Shown here one piece after another: positions 23,263 to 34,780 of a DNA stretch of 64,000 nucleotides. Made by a program: the position numbers and the translations under genes. Origin of the DNA: Phytophthora sp. 'mugwort'. Lineage: Eukaryota; Oomycota; Peronosporomycetes; Peronosporales; Peronosporaceae. The stretch lies in assembly GCA_033558025.1 (NCBI GenBank), contig JAUCEF010000014.1, positions 868,001 through 932,000 on the forward strand, in the 5' to 3' direction. The notes beneath the pieces are model-generated. The model had not been told where the DNA came from. It saw nothing but the letters and a program-made list of their open reading frames with translations, and made no database searches. The first letter of the stretch is position 1. Each line of letters starts with the position of its first letter.

Positions 23263-24606
23263 ATGTCGTTTCCACTGCTAGAAGACGACGATGAGGCCTT
23301 CACGGCGGTGCTGGCCCTCCTGGACGAGTACAACGCTGCCGTTGAAGAGTACCCGCGCCCACACTCCAGGTCCAAGCACGCGTCGCCCTTCAGTTCGCTA
23401 GCCGAGAGCTCGGCATGGGCCGCATTCGAAGCCACGCACCCCATCACCCAAACCACGAGCAAACATCGTAACGGAGCTCGAGAAATGCGGCGAAGAGAGG
23501 TACAATTCCTGCGGACGTGTGTCAAGGGACTCGAGACGCAACTTAACGCGCTGAGAGAGGGCGTAGAGCAGCGCACGCAACTGAGAACGGCCACAACAGG
23601 AGCGCAAGACGCGAAAACAAAGTCGTCCGCCCTGATGAGCGTGTGGAAGGACCTGGCGACGCGCCAATTGGACCAAAGACTCGCGTCCGAGAGGGAAAAC
23701 AGCAGGCTCAAAAGCGCATTGGAAGACCAGAAAAAACTACGCGAAATGCTGCAGCGAGCGCTGAATACAAGAGTCGCGCGACGGGTACGGAAGAAGGAGC
23801 TTGAATTGGTGGTGAGGAGGTATCACGTGGTAACGCTTGGGTTGTTGGCGGTTTAGGTGATGGAGACAAGCTTGACACAGGAGAAGAGGACGAGAAGGGT
23901 GCATGGGGTGCCGCTGGAGGCAACGGACCAGGAGATTTTCCAGGAGCTGGAGGTGGGGGTCGATTCTGTGTATCATGAAGCAGCAAAGGTGTTTTTTCTA
24001 GCAGATACGGGCGATAAAACGTGTCTGGGGGTCTTTGGTGAGAAGACACTGCCGTTTGATCTTCACACGACATCGGAGGCAGCGTGGAGGTGCTTAGCGC
24101 AAGCGTTCCAGCTCGAGAAGTACCATTTTTCATACAGTCGCGAGAGAAGGAAGAACGACTCCAACGAGGTGACATATGATGACACGGTTGGAGAGAGCTT
24201 CGGTGTAGAGATTAAAGCGCCCGAGAGGATGGCAGACTTCAGGATCAAACAGGTTTTCCGACGATATCGGGAGGCGGATCGGATCGTAATAGCCTGGAGG
24301 TCGTACATTGATCCGGCAGAGTTCAAAGGCAAGAAGTTAGAGGGCTTTCGCTTCCAGGAGAAAGGCTCGTGCGTGATTCGATACCCGACCAAGCTTCATA
24401 CAACTAGTAACGAGCTCACGCTGCTGCGTATCTGGCACGTCATTACCCCGGAGACGCTAGCAAACACAACTGGGACTAGCTCTCAATTTGTTCAGGAGCT
24501 CACAGATTTCGTGCTGGGCGGATCATCATCTGCGAGCACAGTGCAGATGATAGAGAATATGCTGATAGAACAGTCTAGAAGAAGCAATGCACAGTGTGCA
24601 GTGTAG
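23263..24606 (+). CDS. bZIP-like oomycete family protein ('M96 mating-specific'-type), copy 2
   Basis: Exons 23263-23784 and 23857-24606 join in phase 0 across a 72-nt intron (GTACGG...TTTAG), giving 423 residues, the same length as copy 1. The order of parts is identical: MSFPLLEDDDEAF, basic stretch KHRNGAREMRRREVQFLR, coiled coil, WKDLATRQLDQRL, then the C-terminal domain with RIKQVFRRYREADRIVIAWR, FQEKGSCVIRYP and LRIWHVITPE. The intron position is conserved. The two genes lie head to tail, ~630 bp apart, and are a tandem duplication. Both are intact, unlike the relic upstream. Role and regulation are not shown by the sequence. Confidence 0.82.
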
Positions 24607-25812
24607 CATGTTGAATGAGGAATACTCCTCGGGGGGTTTGTATTGCATCAAGGGCTGTTCACACTGTACGTTTTTTTTTTTGCGGTATCAACGGTGACAC
24701 TCCGTGAACTGCAATAATTATGCTCGCAGCCGTATTAATGACACGGCAACAACTCGACACTAAATAGCCCCTTATTATCAGAGCTTTGTTATTACTCATC
24801 TATCGCAACGCCTGCCAGCCCGCAGCTCAAGCATATTACAAGAAGCAAAATTAGTGCAATATTTACTTGAACACTGGCAAGTTTGGTATGCGCACGCCTT
24901 CATTGGTACAATCATGGGCAAAAATGCAGCAAGAGCGCTGGAAAGGTTGGCATGGGTTTCGTGCAGATGCAATTGAGCAGCAAACATTAACGTGGGGGTT
25001 GTACTCTTGGAGAAACCAGCGTAGGGGATAGAGTTCGATTTTGATTGGACGAGTACATCGCGGCTGGAAAATCTACGAAGGATGAAGATACGCCAAATGA
25101 CGGAAAAGTTTCATCGTATTACGGCTAGTGACGCTCACAACAACCTGAACAATACAGAAACGGAGAAAACTTAAAGACACTCTGGCAGAGAGCTAGCAGT
25201 CTAACTGCCGCGTAATGGCCTCGCAGACGCGCAGGCAGTCCAGGAAGAAAAGGAACAGCAACGAGCAGTGTTGGGATCTCAGTCCAAACTGGAATGCTTT
25301 CATTGTTCGATCTTAACTTTCTCCGCGCAGTCTCTCTCGCGCAACGTGTCGTGCACGCGGAGGGAAACCGTTGGACATGCAAACTTACCATCAACCGCCC
25401 AAACCCCCGTTGAACTCACCTGCCCCAAGTTGTTGGTACGTGGTTCGTCTTGTCTCCCATTAGCCCTCTGGTCCGAGCGTGAATGATAATGCTGCACTGC
25501 ACTGCTATCTGCAGTAGTGCCCGCTGCCTGTGCAGCTTCCTGTTAAAACATCACCAGATTTGTTACAAAGTAAACTCAGTGTTAAGCATCAATGATGGTA
25601 AAGCATTGAATTACCAAAATGTTCCAAAATGCCATGGACCGGAAGTTAGAAAAGCAAATTTCACTCACGAAGCACGATGAAGCGAGTTTGCAATCCGTAA
25701 ACAGCAGTAACAACACTCAACGGTTAGCTATCAAGAGCCTTGCCGAACAATGCGACATAAAGAGGCGTGAGACTTGCGTGCCATATTTTCTTCAGTTATC
25801 AGAGTAATGGTA
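24607..25812. other. Gene-free stretch between the bZIP-like cluster and a MITE
   Basis: No recognisable coding or repeated sequence. A poly-T run is at ~24671. Confidence 0.35.
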
Positions 25813-26272
25813 TTGTGCTTCCCACCAAAACTTACCAAAATTAACCAATTGAGCGAATCGTATGAAGTGATTTGCAGACCTTGTGCGATTTGCTGCGTGA
25901 TTGATTCGATGAATCGCGCAAGGAAACTCTGAGTAGAACGCACAATACTTATGCCAATAAAGCGAACGTGTTTATGACCCTTTGAAGCAGTGTTTGGTAG
26001 TAGTAAAATGTTTGGATGACTATATAATAATCTCAATATAGTAGAATAGTAATAATCCAGCCGACTAGTTGTATCAATAAATAATGAAATTATTGCGATT
26101 CATCGAGCATTAAATCGCGCAAGGTGGGCGAAACGCTTATGTTCAATATGACACACCATTAAGTCCGATTAAATTTCTAGCGCATAGACCAGGCATGATC
26201 AAGGACTAAGATATTGTATTGGGGGGATTCGATCAACCGGTCGATTGTGGCAAATATAGACGGGAAGCACAA
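25813..26272. repeat. TA-flanked MITE, copy 1 (460 bp)
   Basis: Starts TTGTGCTTCCC and ends GGGAAGCACAA, flanked on both sides by TA (25811-25812 and 26273-26274), the target of Tc1/mariner-type elements. Inverted similarity continues inward for ~40 bp (ACCAAAATTAACCAATTGAGCGAATCG against the reverse of the right end). An internal segment (25882-25945) is nearly identical to the right part of copy 2 and also ends in GCACAATA, so this copy may be a composite of two related elements. Confidence 0.7.
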
Positions 26273-26699
26273 TAAAACAACTAACCCATTTTCCCGCAGC
26301 TACCTGCCAAAGACCTCGCTTCGCTGGTGTTCGCGAGGATTGTGGCACAGTATCAATTGAAGTTAAGCTCTCTCGTTTTAGGTTATCGTACTAAGTGGGC
26401 TCAGAGAAACGAACCTGTAGAAACCACTCGTGCTTGGCATGCTCTTAAAGAACTGCGTCCAACGAGATTCGAGCTAGCATATTAATGACAAAGTACACAA
26501 CGTTCCCCACACTAATGTACCATTTGCTGGGCATGCGTGGCTTGATACATGTAGTACACTGGCCCACTCTTCCTCGTCTACGTACTGGTGCTTCATCATT
26601 GCAGCCAATTCGAAGAGAGGATTCATGCAGCAGGACTGCGTATCGTAATGCGTCAGAGGAAGACGTATGACTCCCCGAGTCTTAGCTGTGGTTATTCGA

Positions 26700-29110
26700 A
26701 CCCCTAAGGTCTCCGCAGAGGCTTATATCCCTCTAGTTATACCACTAGAGACTCAAAGGGTCAGTATTCTAAACCTAGGACGATACTCTCTTTAATGCTA
26801 AAACTGAACTGTTATTTGTTTTCTTATCTGCGGAAAGCCGTCTGTGGTGTAAACGTATGACTCTAACTATCTACCATAGTTAAATCTAGTCAAATGCATA
26901 TCGAGTGGCCCTGTGGCCATGTACTGAAATCCTGTTCATTCAGGTGGTACCAAGTACCACTTGCTGCAAGGTGACACGTAGAATGGCTATACTTCGTGCC
27001 ACCTTCGTGTAACCCGTTACACTCTCCCCCACTAAAACGTGGACACACTGTATCCACAATGGTATGATTGCATCAATCTCAGAAGGCCAGGAACCTTCCG
27101 CTCCAAGAGCGTTTCACTGTCCATTCCGCATCGAGTGTTCGCACTCAGGTGTCCACAGCCAATTGGTCTTTTGACCTTAGTCGTTCGCCTCGCGACAACA
27201 GCTCTCGCCACGAGCTATGCCTCTCTGTGTCTCCAACACTTCGTTATCGTCGTCGTCCCGTCCGGGAGAGATCTGTGACCGCGCGCCACAAGAACCCGCG
27301 AGACTCTCGGTGCTTGAGTATCACTCAACGCACAAGCGCTTATACGGTCAGAAGACCATGAGTGGTGGCGGCGAAGCCGCTGGAAGCAGTGCCCCATGCG
27401 CTATGCGCGAGACACCCTCTTTGACGACCTTGAGGAAGGTGAAGAGGTGGTCGACCACACCGAGTCCGTGACCGGTAGTAGCCCTGTCCGCTCGCCGAGC
27501 CCGCGCCGCTAACTTGCGCGCTCCGAATCTGTTCGAGCTCTCGACTCCACGAGTCCTGCGCAATGCGCCTCCGCTACCTTCGCGGGGAACAACAAATGAT
27601 CCCAGGGGATTTGGTGTCGTCATCAATCCTTTGGACTAAGTCCAAAGGAAACAGCTAGCTGCTGATCCGCAGCACTTGCGCTCGCAGCGGCCTATGGCTC
27701 GGCCATTTCTTATCCCATCACGTCGTGACTATGGCGTCGAGCCTCGCGACCCAAGCGAAGTAGCTCGCCGACCAGCCTCGGAGCTGCTGAACCCGCATGT
27801 GATTGGGTCAGCGGCCACTACGCCCGACCAGCTCACCACGCGAGAGCCTCTCCGAGAGAGATTCTTGACTCCTCAAGTGACTACTCAGCGCGAGTATAGT
27901 GAGCGTCTGGAAGTGCAACCTCGGCACGGTTCGGTTCCACCGATCCGGACTTGTCCAGTCGTGCTCCTGCCAGAGGAGACGTCTTGGGAAGACGTGGGTT
28001 AGTTCCAGAGCTAGGTTGAGGAGCTCGCAAGCTCTCTTCCATTGATGCCCTTCGGGCTAGTTTCAGTGAAGCTGATGTTCGAGTCGAACGTAGACTCCGT
28101 TTCGAGTTCGCGAGACGGAAGGTGAAGCGCGTTGCCCCCTGCCTACCGGCGTTGCCGCCAGGGATCTCTCGCACTCGATGCTCCTGCTGTCACAGCAAGC
28201 GGCTCTCACGCACATGAGGCTGCCCCTCTCCAGACCAGAGCGACAGCTCTGCTGTTGGCCTTGGCCCCCAGCGGCTATTTCCGGGAAGCATCAGGCGAGC
28301 GACGCCTCGGTCGCTGGCCCTAGGCGCGCTGCTGATCACGTCGATCGAAAGCGTCCACGACGTCAGGGCAATCTTGCCGGAGGGGAACCTCGTACTCCCA
28401 AGAGATCTGTGAGTGAGGAACACCCTCCACTTCACAAGATAAGGTATGACCCTGGCGCCGACGCCGCGCCACTCAGCGCTTCACATGATAGTTGAAATTT
28501 TCCTGCTCATTAAGCTACAGCGGTGGCGGTCTATGACCGGCTGAAACCTCGCGCTGCGAGTCGCAGTGATCTGCTAGCGGTCGAGAGGCGGATGCAGACC
28601 ATGCATGACTCGCTGCAGTGGTGACGAGTCACCGCGACCGTCTCGCTGACGAGATCGATGCCTTGCATCATCGGATTGACTGGTTCCAGTCACTTTACGT
28701 ACCAGCGCCACCTGGTAGCCAGTCCGTCAGGCGGGAACGACTTCTTCGTTTTCTCAGCCTTACCGCTATGGCTCATTCTCGTCGTATGTAGCCGGGGTTC
28801 GTTCGTATAGAGCCCCATCCGCTGTCTCGCAAGGGACTTGGTTCTAGACCTGGGCACTATCAGGTGGTGGAGACGCAACCTCGGTTCCAGGAGCTGCCCT
28901 CGTTTCCGCGTGCGAAGCCTGCGGGGCTGCCGGGCCCTGCGGATCATTGTACCGCTTCAGACGGCCCACGTAGAAACGTCGGGTGGGTCGTCATCGACTT
29001 AGGCAGAACGATGGCATATGCCACGCCATGTCTGGCCAACACCGCGAAGGGTCCGATGAAGCGTTGCTTCAATGTTGCCCCCAACGGAACTTACCGTGGC
29101 TAGTAGTAGG
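26700..29110 (+). mobile_element. Degenerate gypsy-like patch (possible LTR and gag leader)
   Basis: About 26700-27030 has LTR-like composition, including a self-complementary CGTGTAACCCGTTACACT near its right end. From ~27360 the sequence becomes GC-rich and coding-like. One frame reads DTLFDDLEEGEEVVDHTES and SPVRSPSPRR, with further Arg/Pro-rich pieces to ~29100. All frames are broken and no pol motif is present. The assignment is an inference from composition and order. Confidence 0.3.
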
Positions 29111-30034
29111 TCCCTAGTGGCGAGTAGGATTATATACCCCGCATTAAGTTTCCTCTTCCATGTTTTTCAGAGTACTCCTTTTGTTTGTCCTGCGCCTCCG
29201 CCATGGCATCACAAGCACGGCTGATTACGTTCAGCCTGGTGTCTATAACGTACTCCACTTGTTTCCGCAAGGAAACCGGTCTCATGTCTGAGACCCGGAG
29301 GGAAGCGCTTTCCGAGCAGCTCCCCCACTTAGAACTGAAGACGAAGTGCTCCGTCGTAAAGTGAGCGCCATGCGTGGAAGACGTAAACTATTCGGGTAGA
29401 ACGGGGTATACGCGTCGATGCGTGAACCGCATTGTTGAGTGCAAACTCAACTCTTTTAGTCAAACCCTGAGACGCCTATATCATCGCAGCAGTTCAAGGT
29501 AGAGTGCCGATTTTCTTTTGTTATTGCTACTATTGCTCACATAACGTTATGCTGTATTTCATGTGTTGCAGCTGGAGTGGCTGGGCAAAAGTAGGAGGGG
29601 GGGGGGTTAACACCGACATCCTTCATGAAACCTCATCACCTACCGAGCCCCAGAGTTAGACTTAATCCAGGAACTCTGGTCTGGGTACGTGTGCAAATAA
29701 TACATATGTTTACGGTACAAACAGCTAATTAAATAACGTGGATGCAATGGAACAGAACCTCCAGCATGAACGCACACACTAGCGGACAACGAGGTTCTAG
29801 TGGAACAAGCTGGGAAGAGCTGGGCATTGTCAAAAACACGATGATTGTAAAATGGCACTGAGTCAGCCAGCATCGTACAGAACTGGGCATCTCCTAACTG
29901 TACCTAGCCCTAGTTCCGACGAACCAATCATACGTGACATAACCCCTACCCGTATACGGGCGACCAGCATTAGTAAAATCGCTTAAAGGTTGAACCGGCC
30001 ATCCAATTTTCATGTTGTTTAGAAATCGGTCCAT
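29111..30034. other. Gene-free stretch
   Basis: Nothing recognisable. A G-run (10 or more) is at ~29595. Confidence 0.35.
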
Positions 30035-31760
30035 ATGGTACAAAATGTGTCGTCTAAGTACGATTACGTAGTTATTGTCCTCCGCTTTAATGAGCGTCCC
30101 AAATGGAGTGGCCCGGTTAGGAAAACACGGATTGTGAACCGTATGCCCAACAAATTAACCGTGTATTACGAACAACGGATGGCGCAGAACGCGCACCACA
30201 GCCCGGCTGTTATCGCATTCGGTCTTTGATTTCCCATTCTCGCAAAGTACACCGCAAACGACACGATTCAGCCCCGCTTAGAAGGACCAGATGGTCAGTC
30301 CTCATGCATTTTTCACTCTCCAGAAAAAACCGGGAAGCGCGCGAGCGAACTGGTAGCAGAGTGCTTGGGCTGTTCAACCACGGCATGCAAGGACGTCATG
30401 AAGATTTACAGAGTCGACAACGACACCAAGTTTGAGGTCCCCCATCGCCTTTAGGATTGTAACTGAGAGCAATCGTCAGCTCTGACAGTTTATATGTTAG
30501 ACTGAAGCTTCAGACCGTGGAAAACCGCGATCGTATGATGTCTTGGAGATCGCTCCAACTATCGAAGACTGCATCGACCGGAAGAACCGTTTGGGCGAGC
30601 CAACTACGACCGCGAAAATCTGTGACGAGGTTTTTGTCCTCCATGAGGTCAGAATTAGGGTTGATGCCATGGACCATCGCCTTGTTGAGCTAGGGCACCA
30701 CTATATTAAGGGCGAGAGACGCCACATCCACGCCAACTCAGCGAGTAATGTGCGTTCCGCGACAACTGCTTGGTCAAGAAACTTGCTAACAGAGTGGAAG
30801 TGCAGGGTCGGCATGGTGTTTCGTGGGGTGTTGCGCGGCCTGAGGTATTCTTGGACGAGTCCTACTGCAATATCAACCATGTCACGAGCAAGACATGGTT
30901 GACAAGCAAGAAAGTGCGTTATGGAAAAATAAAAAAAAATAAAAAAATCGGAAAGGGTTCACGGTGGGTGTCTATGGCTTTATGATGCTTGTCAAAAGAA
31001 TCTGCCCAACGCTGGCATTTATTTATTTATTTATACAAATAATTATTTGTTTGCGTAGAGCCTGTATTGTCGCTGTTGGTGTTATCAAGACGCGGGGTGC
31101 TGAAACAACTGGAGAGTTTGCGGAAGGCTCCGTCCGGGTCTGGAACTCGGCGCTAAGCGTAAGGAGTGGGACAAAGATAACTATAACGGAAATTTTGATG
31201 CAGAGCAGTTCGAGCGCTGGTTCGAGAGCCCATGCCGTAAGCTAAAAGCCAAGTATGGCGAGTACACCATCTATATAGATGGTGCATCTTACCATAAGAG
31301 AACCACCAACAATACGCCTACCATGTCATGGCTCAAGGACGCGATGGTGACGTGGACAATTGGTAAATGACGTATACGTGGTTGTTTGTTTGGCTAATTT
31401 AGTAACATTTACAATGTTTTAGAGACCGTAGGACATGTCTTCAATCCAAATACCACAGCTCAAGGAGATCGTGAAGCTGCGCGCTGAGGCTCCAACCTTC
31501 GCGGCGACGACGGTCGCCACAAGCCACGGCCACTTGGTGTAATTTACTCCCCCCTACCACCCCACCCTGCAGCCCATCGAGCTGATTTGGGATAGGGTAA
31601 AAGGTGACATCGCGCGCCTCTCAGCGAAGAACGCAAGCGACTTGGTCAGCAGAGTTGTGGCCGGTCTTGCAGAGCATGGTGATGCGTGGTTGTCTGTGTA
31701 TCGTCACGTCCAAAAAGAAGACAAGTCCGTCGCGCTGGCAGCGGTAAACGCCGAGTAGGT
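30035..31760 (+). pseudogene. DDE (DDE_3/Tc1-mariner-like) transposase pseudogene
   Basis: Catalytic blocks occur in order but in different frames: GRHGVSWGVARPEVFLDESY with CNINH (first Asp, ~30850), FDAEQFERWFE then YTIYIDGASYHKRTTNN (second Asp, ~31270), and PYHPTLQPIELIWDRVKGDI (Glu, ~31580). A TAA precedes the last block, and several shifts separate the others. The N-terminal helix-turn-helix part is unrecognisable. Confidence 0.75.
30074..30098 (+). repeat. Left arm of an inverted repeat around the DDE pseudogene
   Basis: ATTGTCCTCCGCTTTAATGA continuing to GCGTC matches the reverse complement of 32119-32143 at 23 of 25 bases. The pair encloses the whole DDE pseudogene and may be part of its terminal or subterminal repeats. 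Confidence 0.5.
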
Positions 31761-32118
31761 AGAATCTGTATAACTCAATACATTCCATTTATACAAACAT
31801 CCTGTATTATTTTAGAATCGCACTCATGCAGCCATCTGACCAATTCCAAATGTGCATTTCCCATGAAACCCAGATGTATTCGCCGACTGACCAATGATAA
31901 GCCAGGATTTCAGCTACCCTTTTTTGCTGACAATAGCGGGTGGGCGAGGGATGCTGAGAGAATGCTCATAGCTCCAAAACGTTTTTTTTTGGCAAAAGGA
32001 GCCGTTTCAGTCAAATTAGACACCAAAACCCGAATCAAAAATAAAAATCGCACCCTATACTTGAATATCACAATAGCTTTTGTGAAGATAAAACAATCTG
32101 TGAACCGCACAATCTTGA

Positions 32119-32143
32119 GATGCTCATTAAAGCGAAGGACAAT
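32119..32143 (-). repeat. Right arm of the inverted repeat around the DDE pseudogene
   Basis: Read on the minus strand it gives ATTGTCCTTCGCTTTAATGA followed by GCATC, pairing with 30074-30098. Confidence 0.5.
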
Positions 32144-32309
32144 GGCAATTGGAGCTGGTGGTATGTTTTTGGCTGATTTTGCTGTTGTCGTATTCACTAA
32201 GGTTAATTTTGTTTTTTAAGTAAAAAAAAACTCCTCAATGATTTTGTTCATTCTGTGGTTGATCGACTCAAACGAGTTGAGCAAACTTCCTAACGGTCAT
32301 TGCTATACT

Positions 32310-32703
32310 GTGCAGGATTCAGTTGGATGGATGCCGGGGGTTGGGCGTTTTGCGTAGAAAGTATCCTAAAATATGAAATTGACTCGCCCGCCCTTCTTGG
32401 TGACAATTTTAATTTTGATGTGGTAGAAGAATGAGTGCGCGTGGTTGCCGAGGAGGCATGTGTTACGGTGGCCCATTTGCCCCTCAAGAGCACGTCTGTT
32501 TGCAAACTCGACGTGGGGGTCATGGGACCACTAAAAGCTCGAATCCGAGGCAAAGTACGTTTCCAAGAATGGCCTCTGGTCCCTCGGAAACGGCCCCGGG
32601 CCACAAAGGCCACGATTGCTGCTTGGGAAAGCTGTCCTGCTGAGGATGTAACTAGTAGCTTCAAGGCAGGTATTCCTGGGTACGAGTCGACGACAATCGT
32701 CTA
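32310..32703 (+). pseudogene. C-terminal fragment of a pogo/Tigger-type (DDE_1) transposase
   Basis: One frame reads SWMDAGGWAFCVES and LLGDNFNFDVVEE, then after a TGA VTVAHLPLKSTSVCKLDVGV followed by MGPLKARIRGK. These correspond to the W-M-x-A-x-W, DNFxxH and LPPNSTxxxQPLDVGVMGPLK blocks of DDE_1 transposases. The second catalytic Asp position reads GDN. The 5' half is missing. Confidence 0.65.
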
Positions 32704-33529
32704 ATCACGCATCGGAATGCACTTTCTTTTCTACTTGAATTCATTTTAACCAACCAGATCATTTGTTAGTAATAGTCCGAGTTTTTATGTCACAGCTTGT
32801 TAGTACAGATAATGCCCACTACTTGAGCGGCTTCAACTTTTTTTTAGTTACTATAGGGTATTTATTATGCACAATAGATACGCTATTACAATTGGTTACA
32901 TACAGTACAATTCATTCAAATTAACAGCTCCGATATCTCAACACTTTCCCGCCGTGGCGGCGGCTTTGGGAGATCGCCTCTCTTTTTTTTTTCAGGAAAG
33001 AAGGTTCCTGTCTTGCGAAGCAGTTCGCCATCGTGGACTTTTCCATCTTCATCTATTTACTGACAGTCCACCTCATAGCCTGGAGCTGATCGAAGTAGTA
33101 TACAGTTATTCCTTCAGGTGTCATCGCTAACCTTGTCGGATCTCCGGCCCTTCGGGGTTGCGGCGAGGCTCTCTTTCGCCGCCGACGGTATCGGCACCCT
33201 TAAGGTTGTTGAGGATGGTGGTCCTAGCGGGGGGATGAGAGAGCTTGAAGGCTGTCTCGGACGAACGAGCCAGTCTCGATGGCGGGGCTGGATGCGCCGA
33301 TACTCTTGGTCGACTTGCCACTATTTTTTCTGGTCGAGAGTGCAACAAATTGCCCTTGGTTTGCTTCGTCTTGGCTGTTATCGGCGTCGCTTTGCTCTGA
33401 TATTATGATCTTCTTGAGTCCATGTTAGGCGGGAGATTTGAATTAAAATTAGCCTTCTTATACATATAAGTGTAACATAACGATTTGAGAGAGAGATCAT
33501 CTGCTTGTGTGTTCAGTTAGTGGGCGGTA

Positions 33530-33744
33530 TTGTGCCGCCTACATTTGCCAAAATTGACTGATTGAGCGAATCGCTCCAATACAATCTTTTTGACCTTTGA
33601 TAATGCCCGGTCTATGCGCTCGCAATGAATTTAGTCGTACTTAACGAGGTTTCATAGTGAACACAAGCGTTTCGCTACCTTGCGCGATTTGCTGCGTGAT
33701 TGATTCGATGAATCGCGCATGGAAATTTTGAGTAGAAAGCACAA
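33530..33744. repeat. TA-flanked MITE, copy 2 (215 bp)
   Basis: Starts TTGTGCCGCCTACATTTGCC and ends GTAGAAAGCACAA, with TA on both sides (33528-33529 and 33745-33746). Its right half (GCGCGATTTGCTGCGTGATT and onward) is nearly identical to 25884-25945. Its left half matches, in reverse orientation, 26110-26272. Confidence 0.7.
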
Positions 33745-33840
33745 TATCTGTATTGGGAAGTATACCCCGGCTTTTTGTGTCGTTTGTCGATAGTAGTACT
33801 TCGTTAGAATTGGTTCATCAATATCTCTAGCCGAAAATGT

Positions 33841-34497
33841 CTAGAAGCCAACAGTTTTAACTTGTGCTAGTGCAGCAACGGTGTTAGTGAGACTCGCTCC
33901 CTTGTGGGAATCTTGTGCTTCTTGAATTTGCTTCTGCGCAGCAATATATCGCGCGACTTTTTCCTGTTGCAATTGACGCAAGAGCGCGTTGAGTGCGTAA
34001 ATTTCCGCGCGACGACGCTGCTTGACGTGTGCCGCATGGTGCTGTCGGCGCTTTTCCTGCTCTAGTTTTGCCTGACGAGCGCGTTCCTCCTCTCCACGTC
34101 GGTCCTGCTCGAACTTTTTCCACACGTTGACACGTCGAGCTGCACGTCGTGCTAGATCTACACTGGTCGATAGCTTACGTTCACCGGCCTCCAAGTCTGT
34201 GCTTTCCAAGGCTGAGGAAGTATTTTCGCCGTCATTTAAGCTGTTCGACGAGGTGCGAATTGTCAATACCGGTGCTCGGTTGTCCGTATGTTGCTTAGCC
34301 AAAGGCGCCATTCGAACAACGTCCTTAGTCAGTGGCGTGCGTGCTGCGTGAAGTGCCGTCCCGCGTGGTAACTGGTCTATTGCCCCCACCTTGTAGCCAT
34401 CAAATTGAGCGGTGGTGGCTGTAGCGCTCTGTCTGATGCCGGTCACTGGAGATTGAAGTACCGAATCTGCGTTGATGCTCGTTTTGATTGCCAGCAT
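33841..34497 (-). CDS. Hypothetical coiled-coil protein
   Basis: A 218-residue single-exon frame starts at a true ATG. I do not recognise a family. Residues ~110-200 are strongly charged and helical (RRVNVWKKFEQDRRGEEERA, then KLEQEKRRQHHAAHVKQRRR), consistent with a long basic coiled coil or single helix. The N-terminal 100 residues are polar and probably disordered. A motif resembling the oomycete initiator lies 14-33 nt upstream. It is on the same strand as XRN1 and 283 bp downstream of it, so the two are probably separate transcripts. A MITE lies 96 bp beyond its stop. Confidence 0.6.
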   Translation of the reverse strand: MLAIKTSINADSVLQSPVTGIRQSATATTAQFDGYKVGAIDQLPRGTALHAARTPLTKDVVRMAPLAKQHTDNRAPVLTIRTSSNSLNDGENTSSALESTDLEAGERKLSTSVDLARRAARRVNVWKKFEQDRRGEEERARQAKLEQEKRRQHHAAHVKQRRRAEIYALNALLRQLQQEKVARYIAAQKQIQEAQDSHKGASLTNTVAALAQVKTVGF

Positions 34498-34510
34498 TCT
34501 TGTGATCGGC

Positions 34511-34530
34511 TGGAAATGTGGAAATGGTGG
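34511..34530 (-). promoter_or_regulatory. Candidate initiator of the coiled-coil gene
   Basis: The minus strand reads CCACCATTTCCACATTTCCA, close to the CATTYBNCAWTTT core, just upstream of the ATG at 34497. Confidence 0.5.
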
Positions 34531-34780
34531 GGGAGTTTAAGCACGCATTATTGGGTTATGTCGGTTGTATGGCATTTGATTTAGCGAAAAACTCCTTGGA
34601 CGTCGAGGATGTCGAGGAAGTCTCTGGTTGAGGATTCGCGGTTCTGAGGACGAGCTTGATGGCCTGAGCAGGTAAGTACTGTAGTAGTATATATTTGAGC
34701 ATACTCTATCCGAAACACAAGTCTCAAGCTCTGATTTAAAATTGGTCGCAGAGATTTGGGGCTACAGAATGAAGTTCCGT

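Noticed and set aside
31910..32197. 95-codon minus-strand hydrophobic frame
   Set aside because: It overlaps the right arm of the inverted repeat around the DDE relic and shows no domain.
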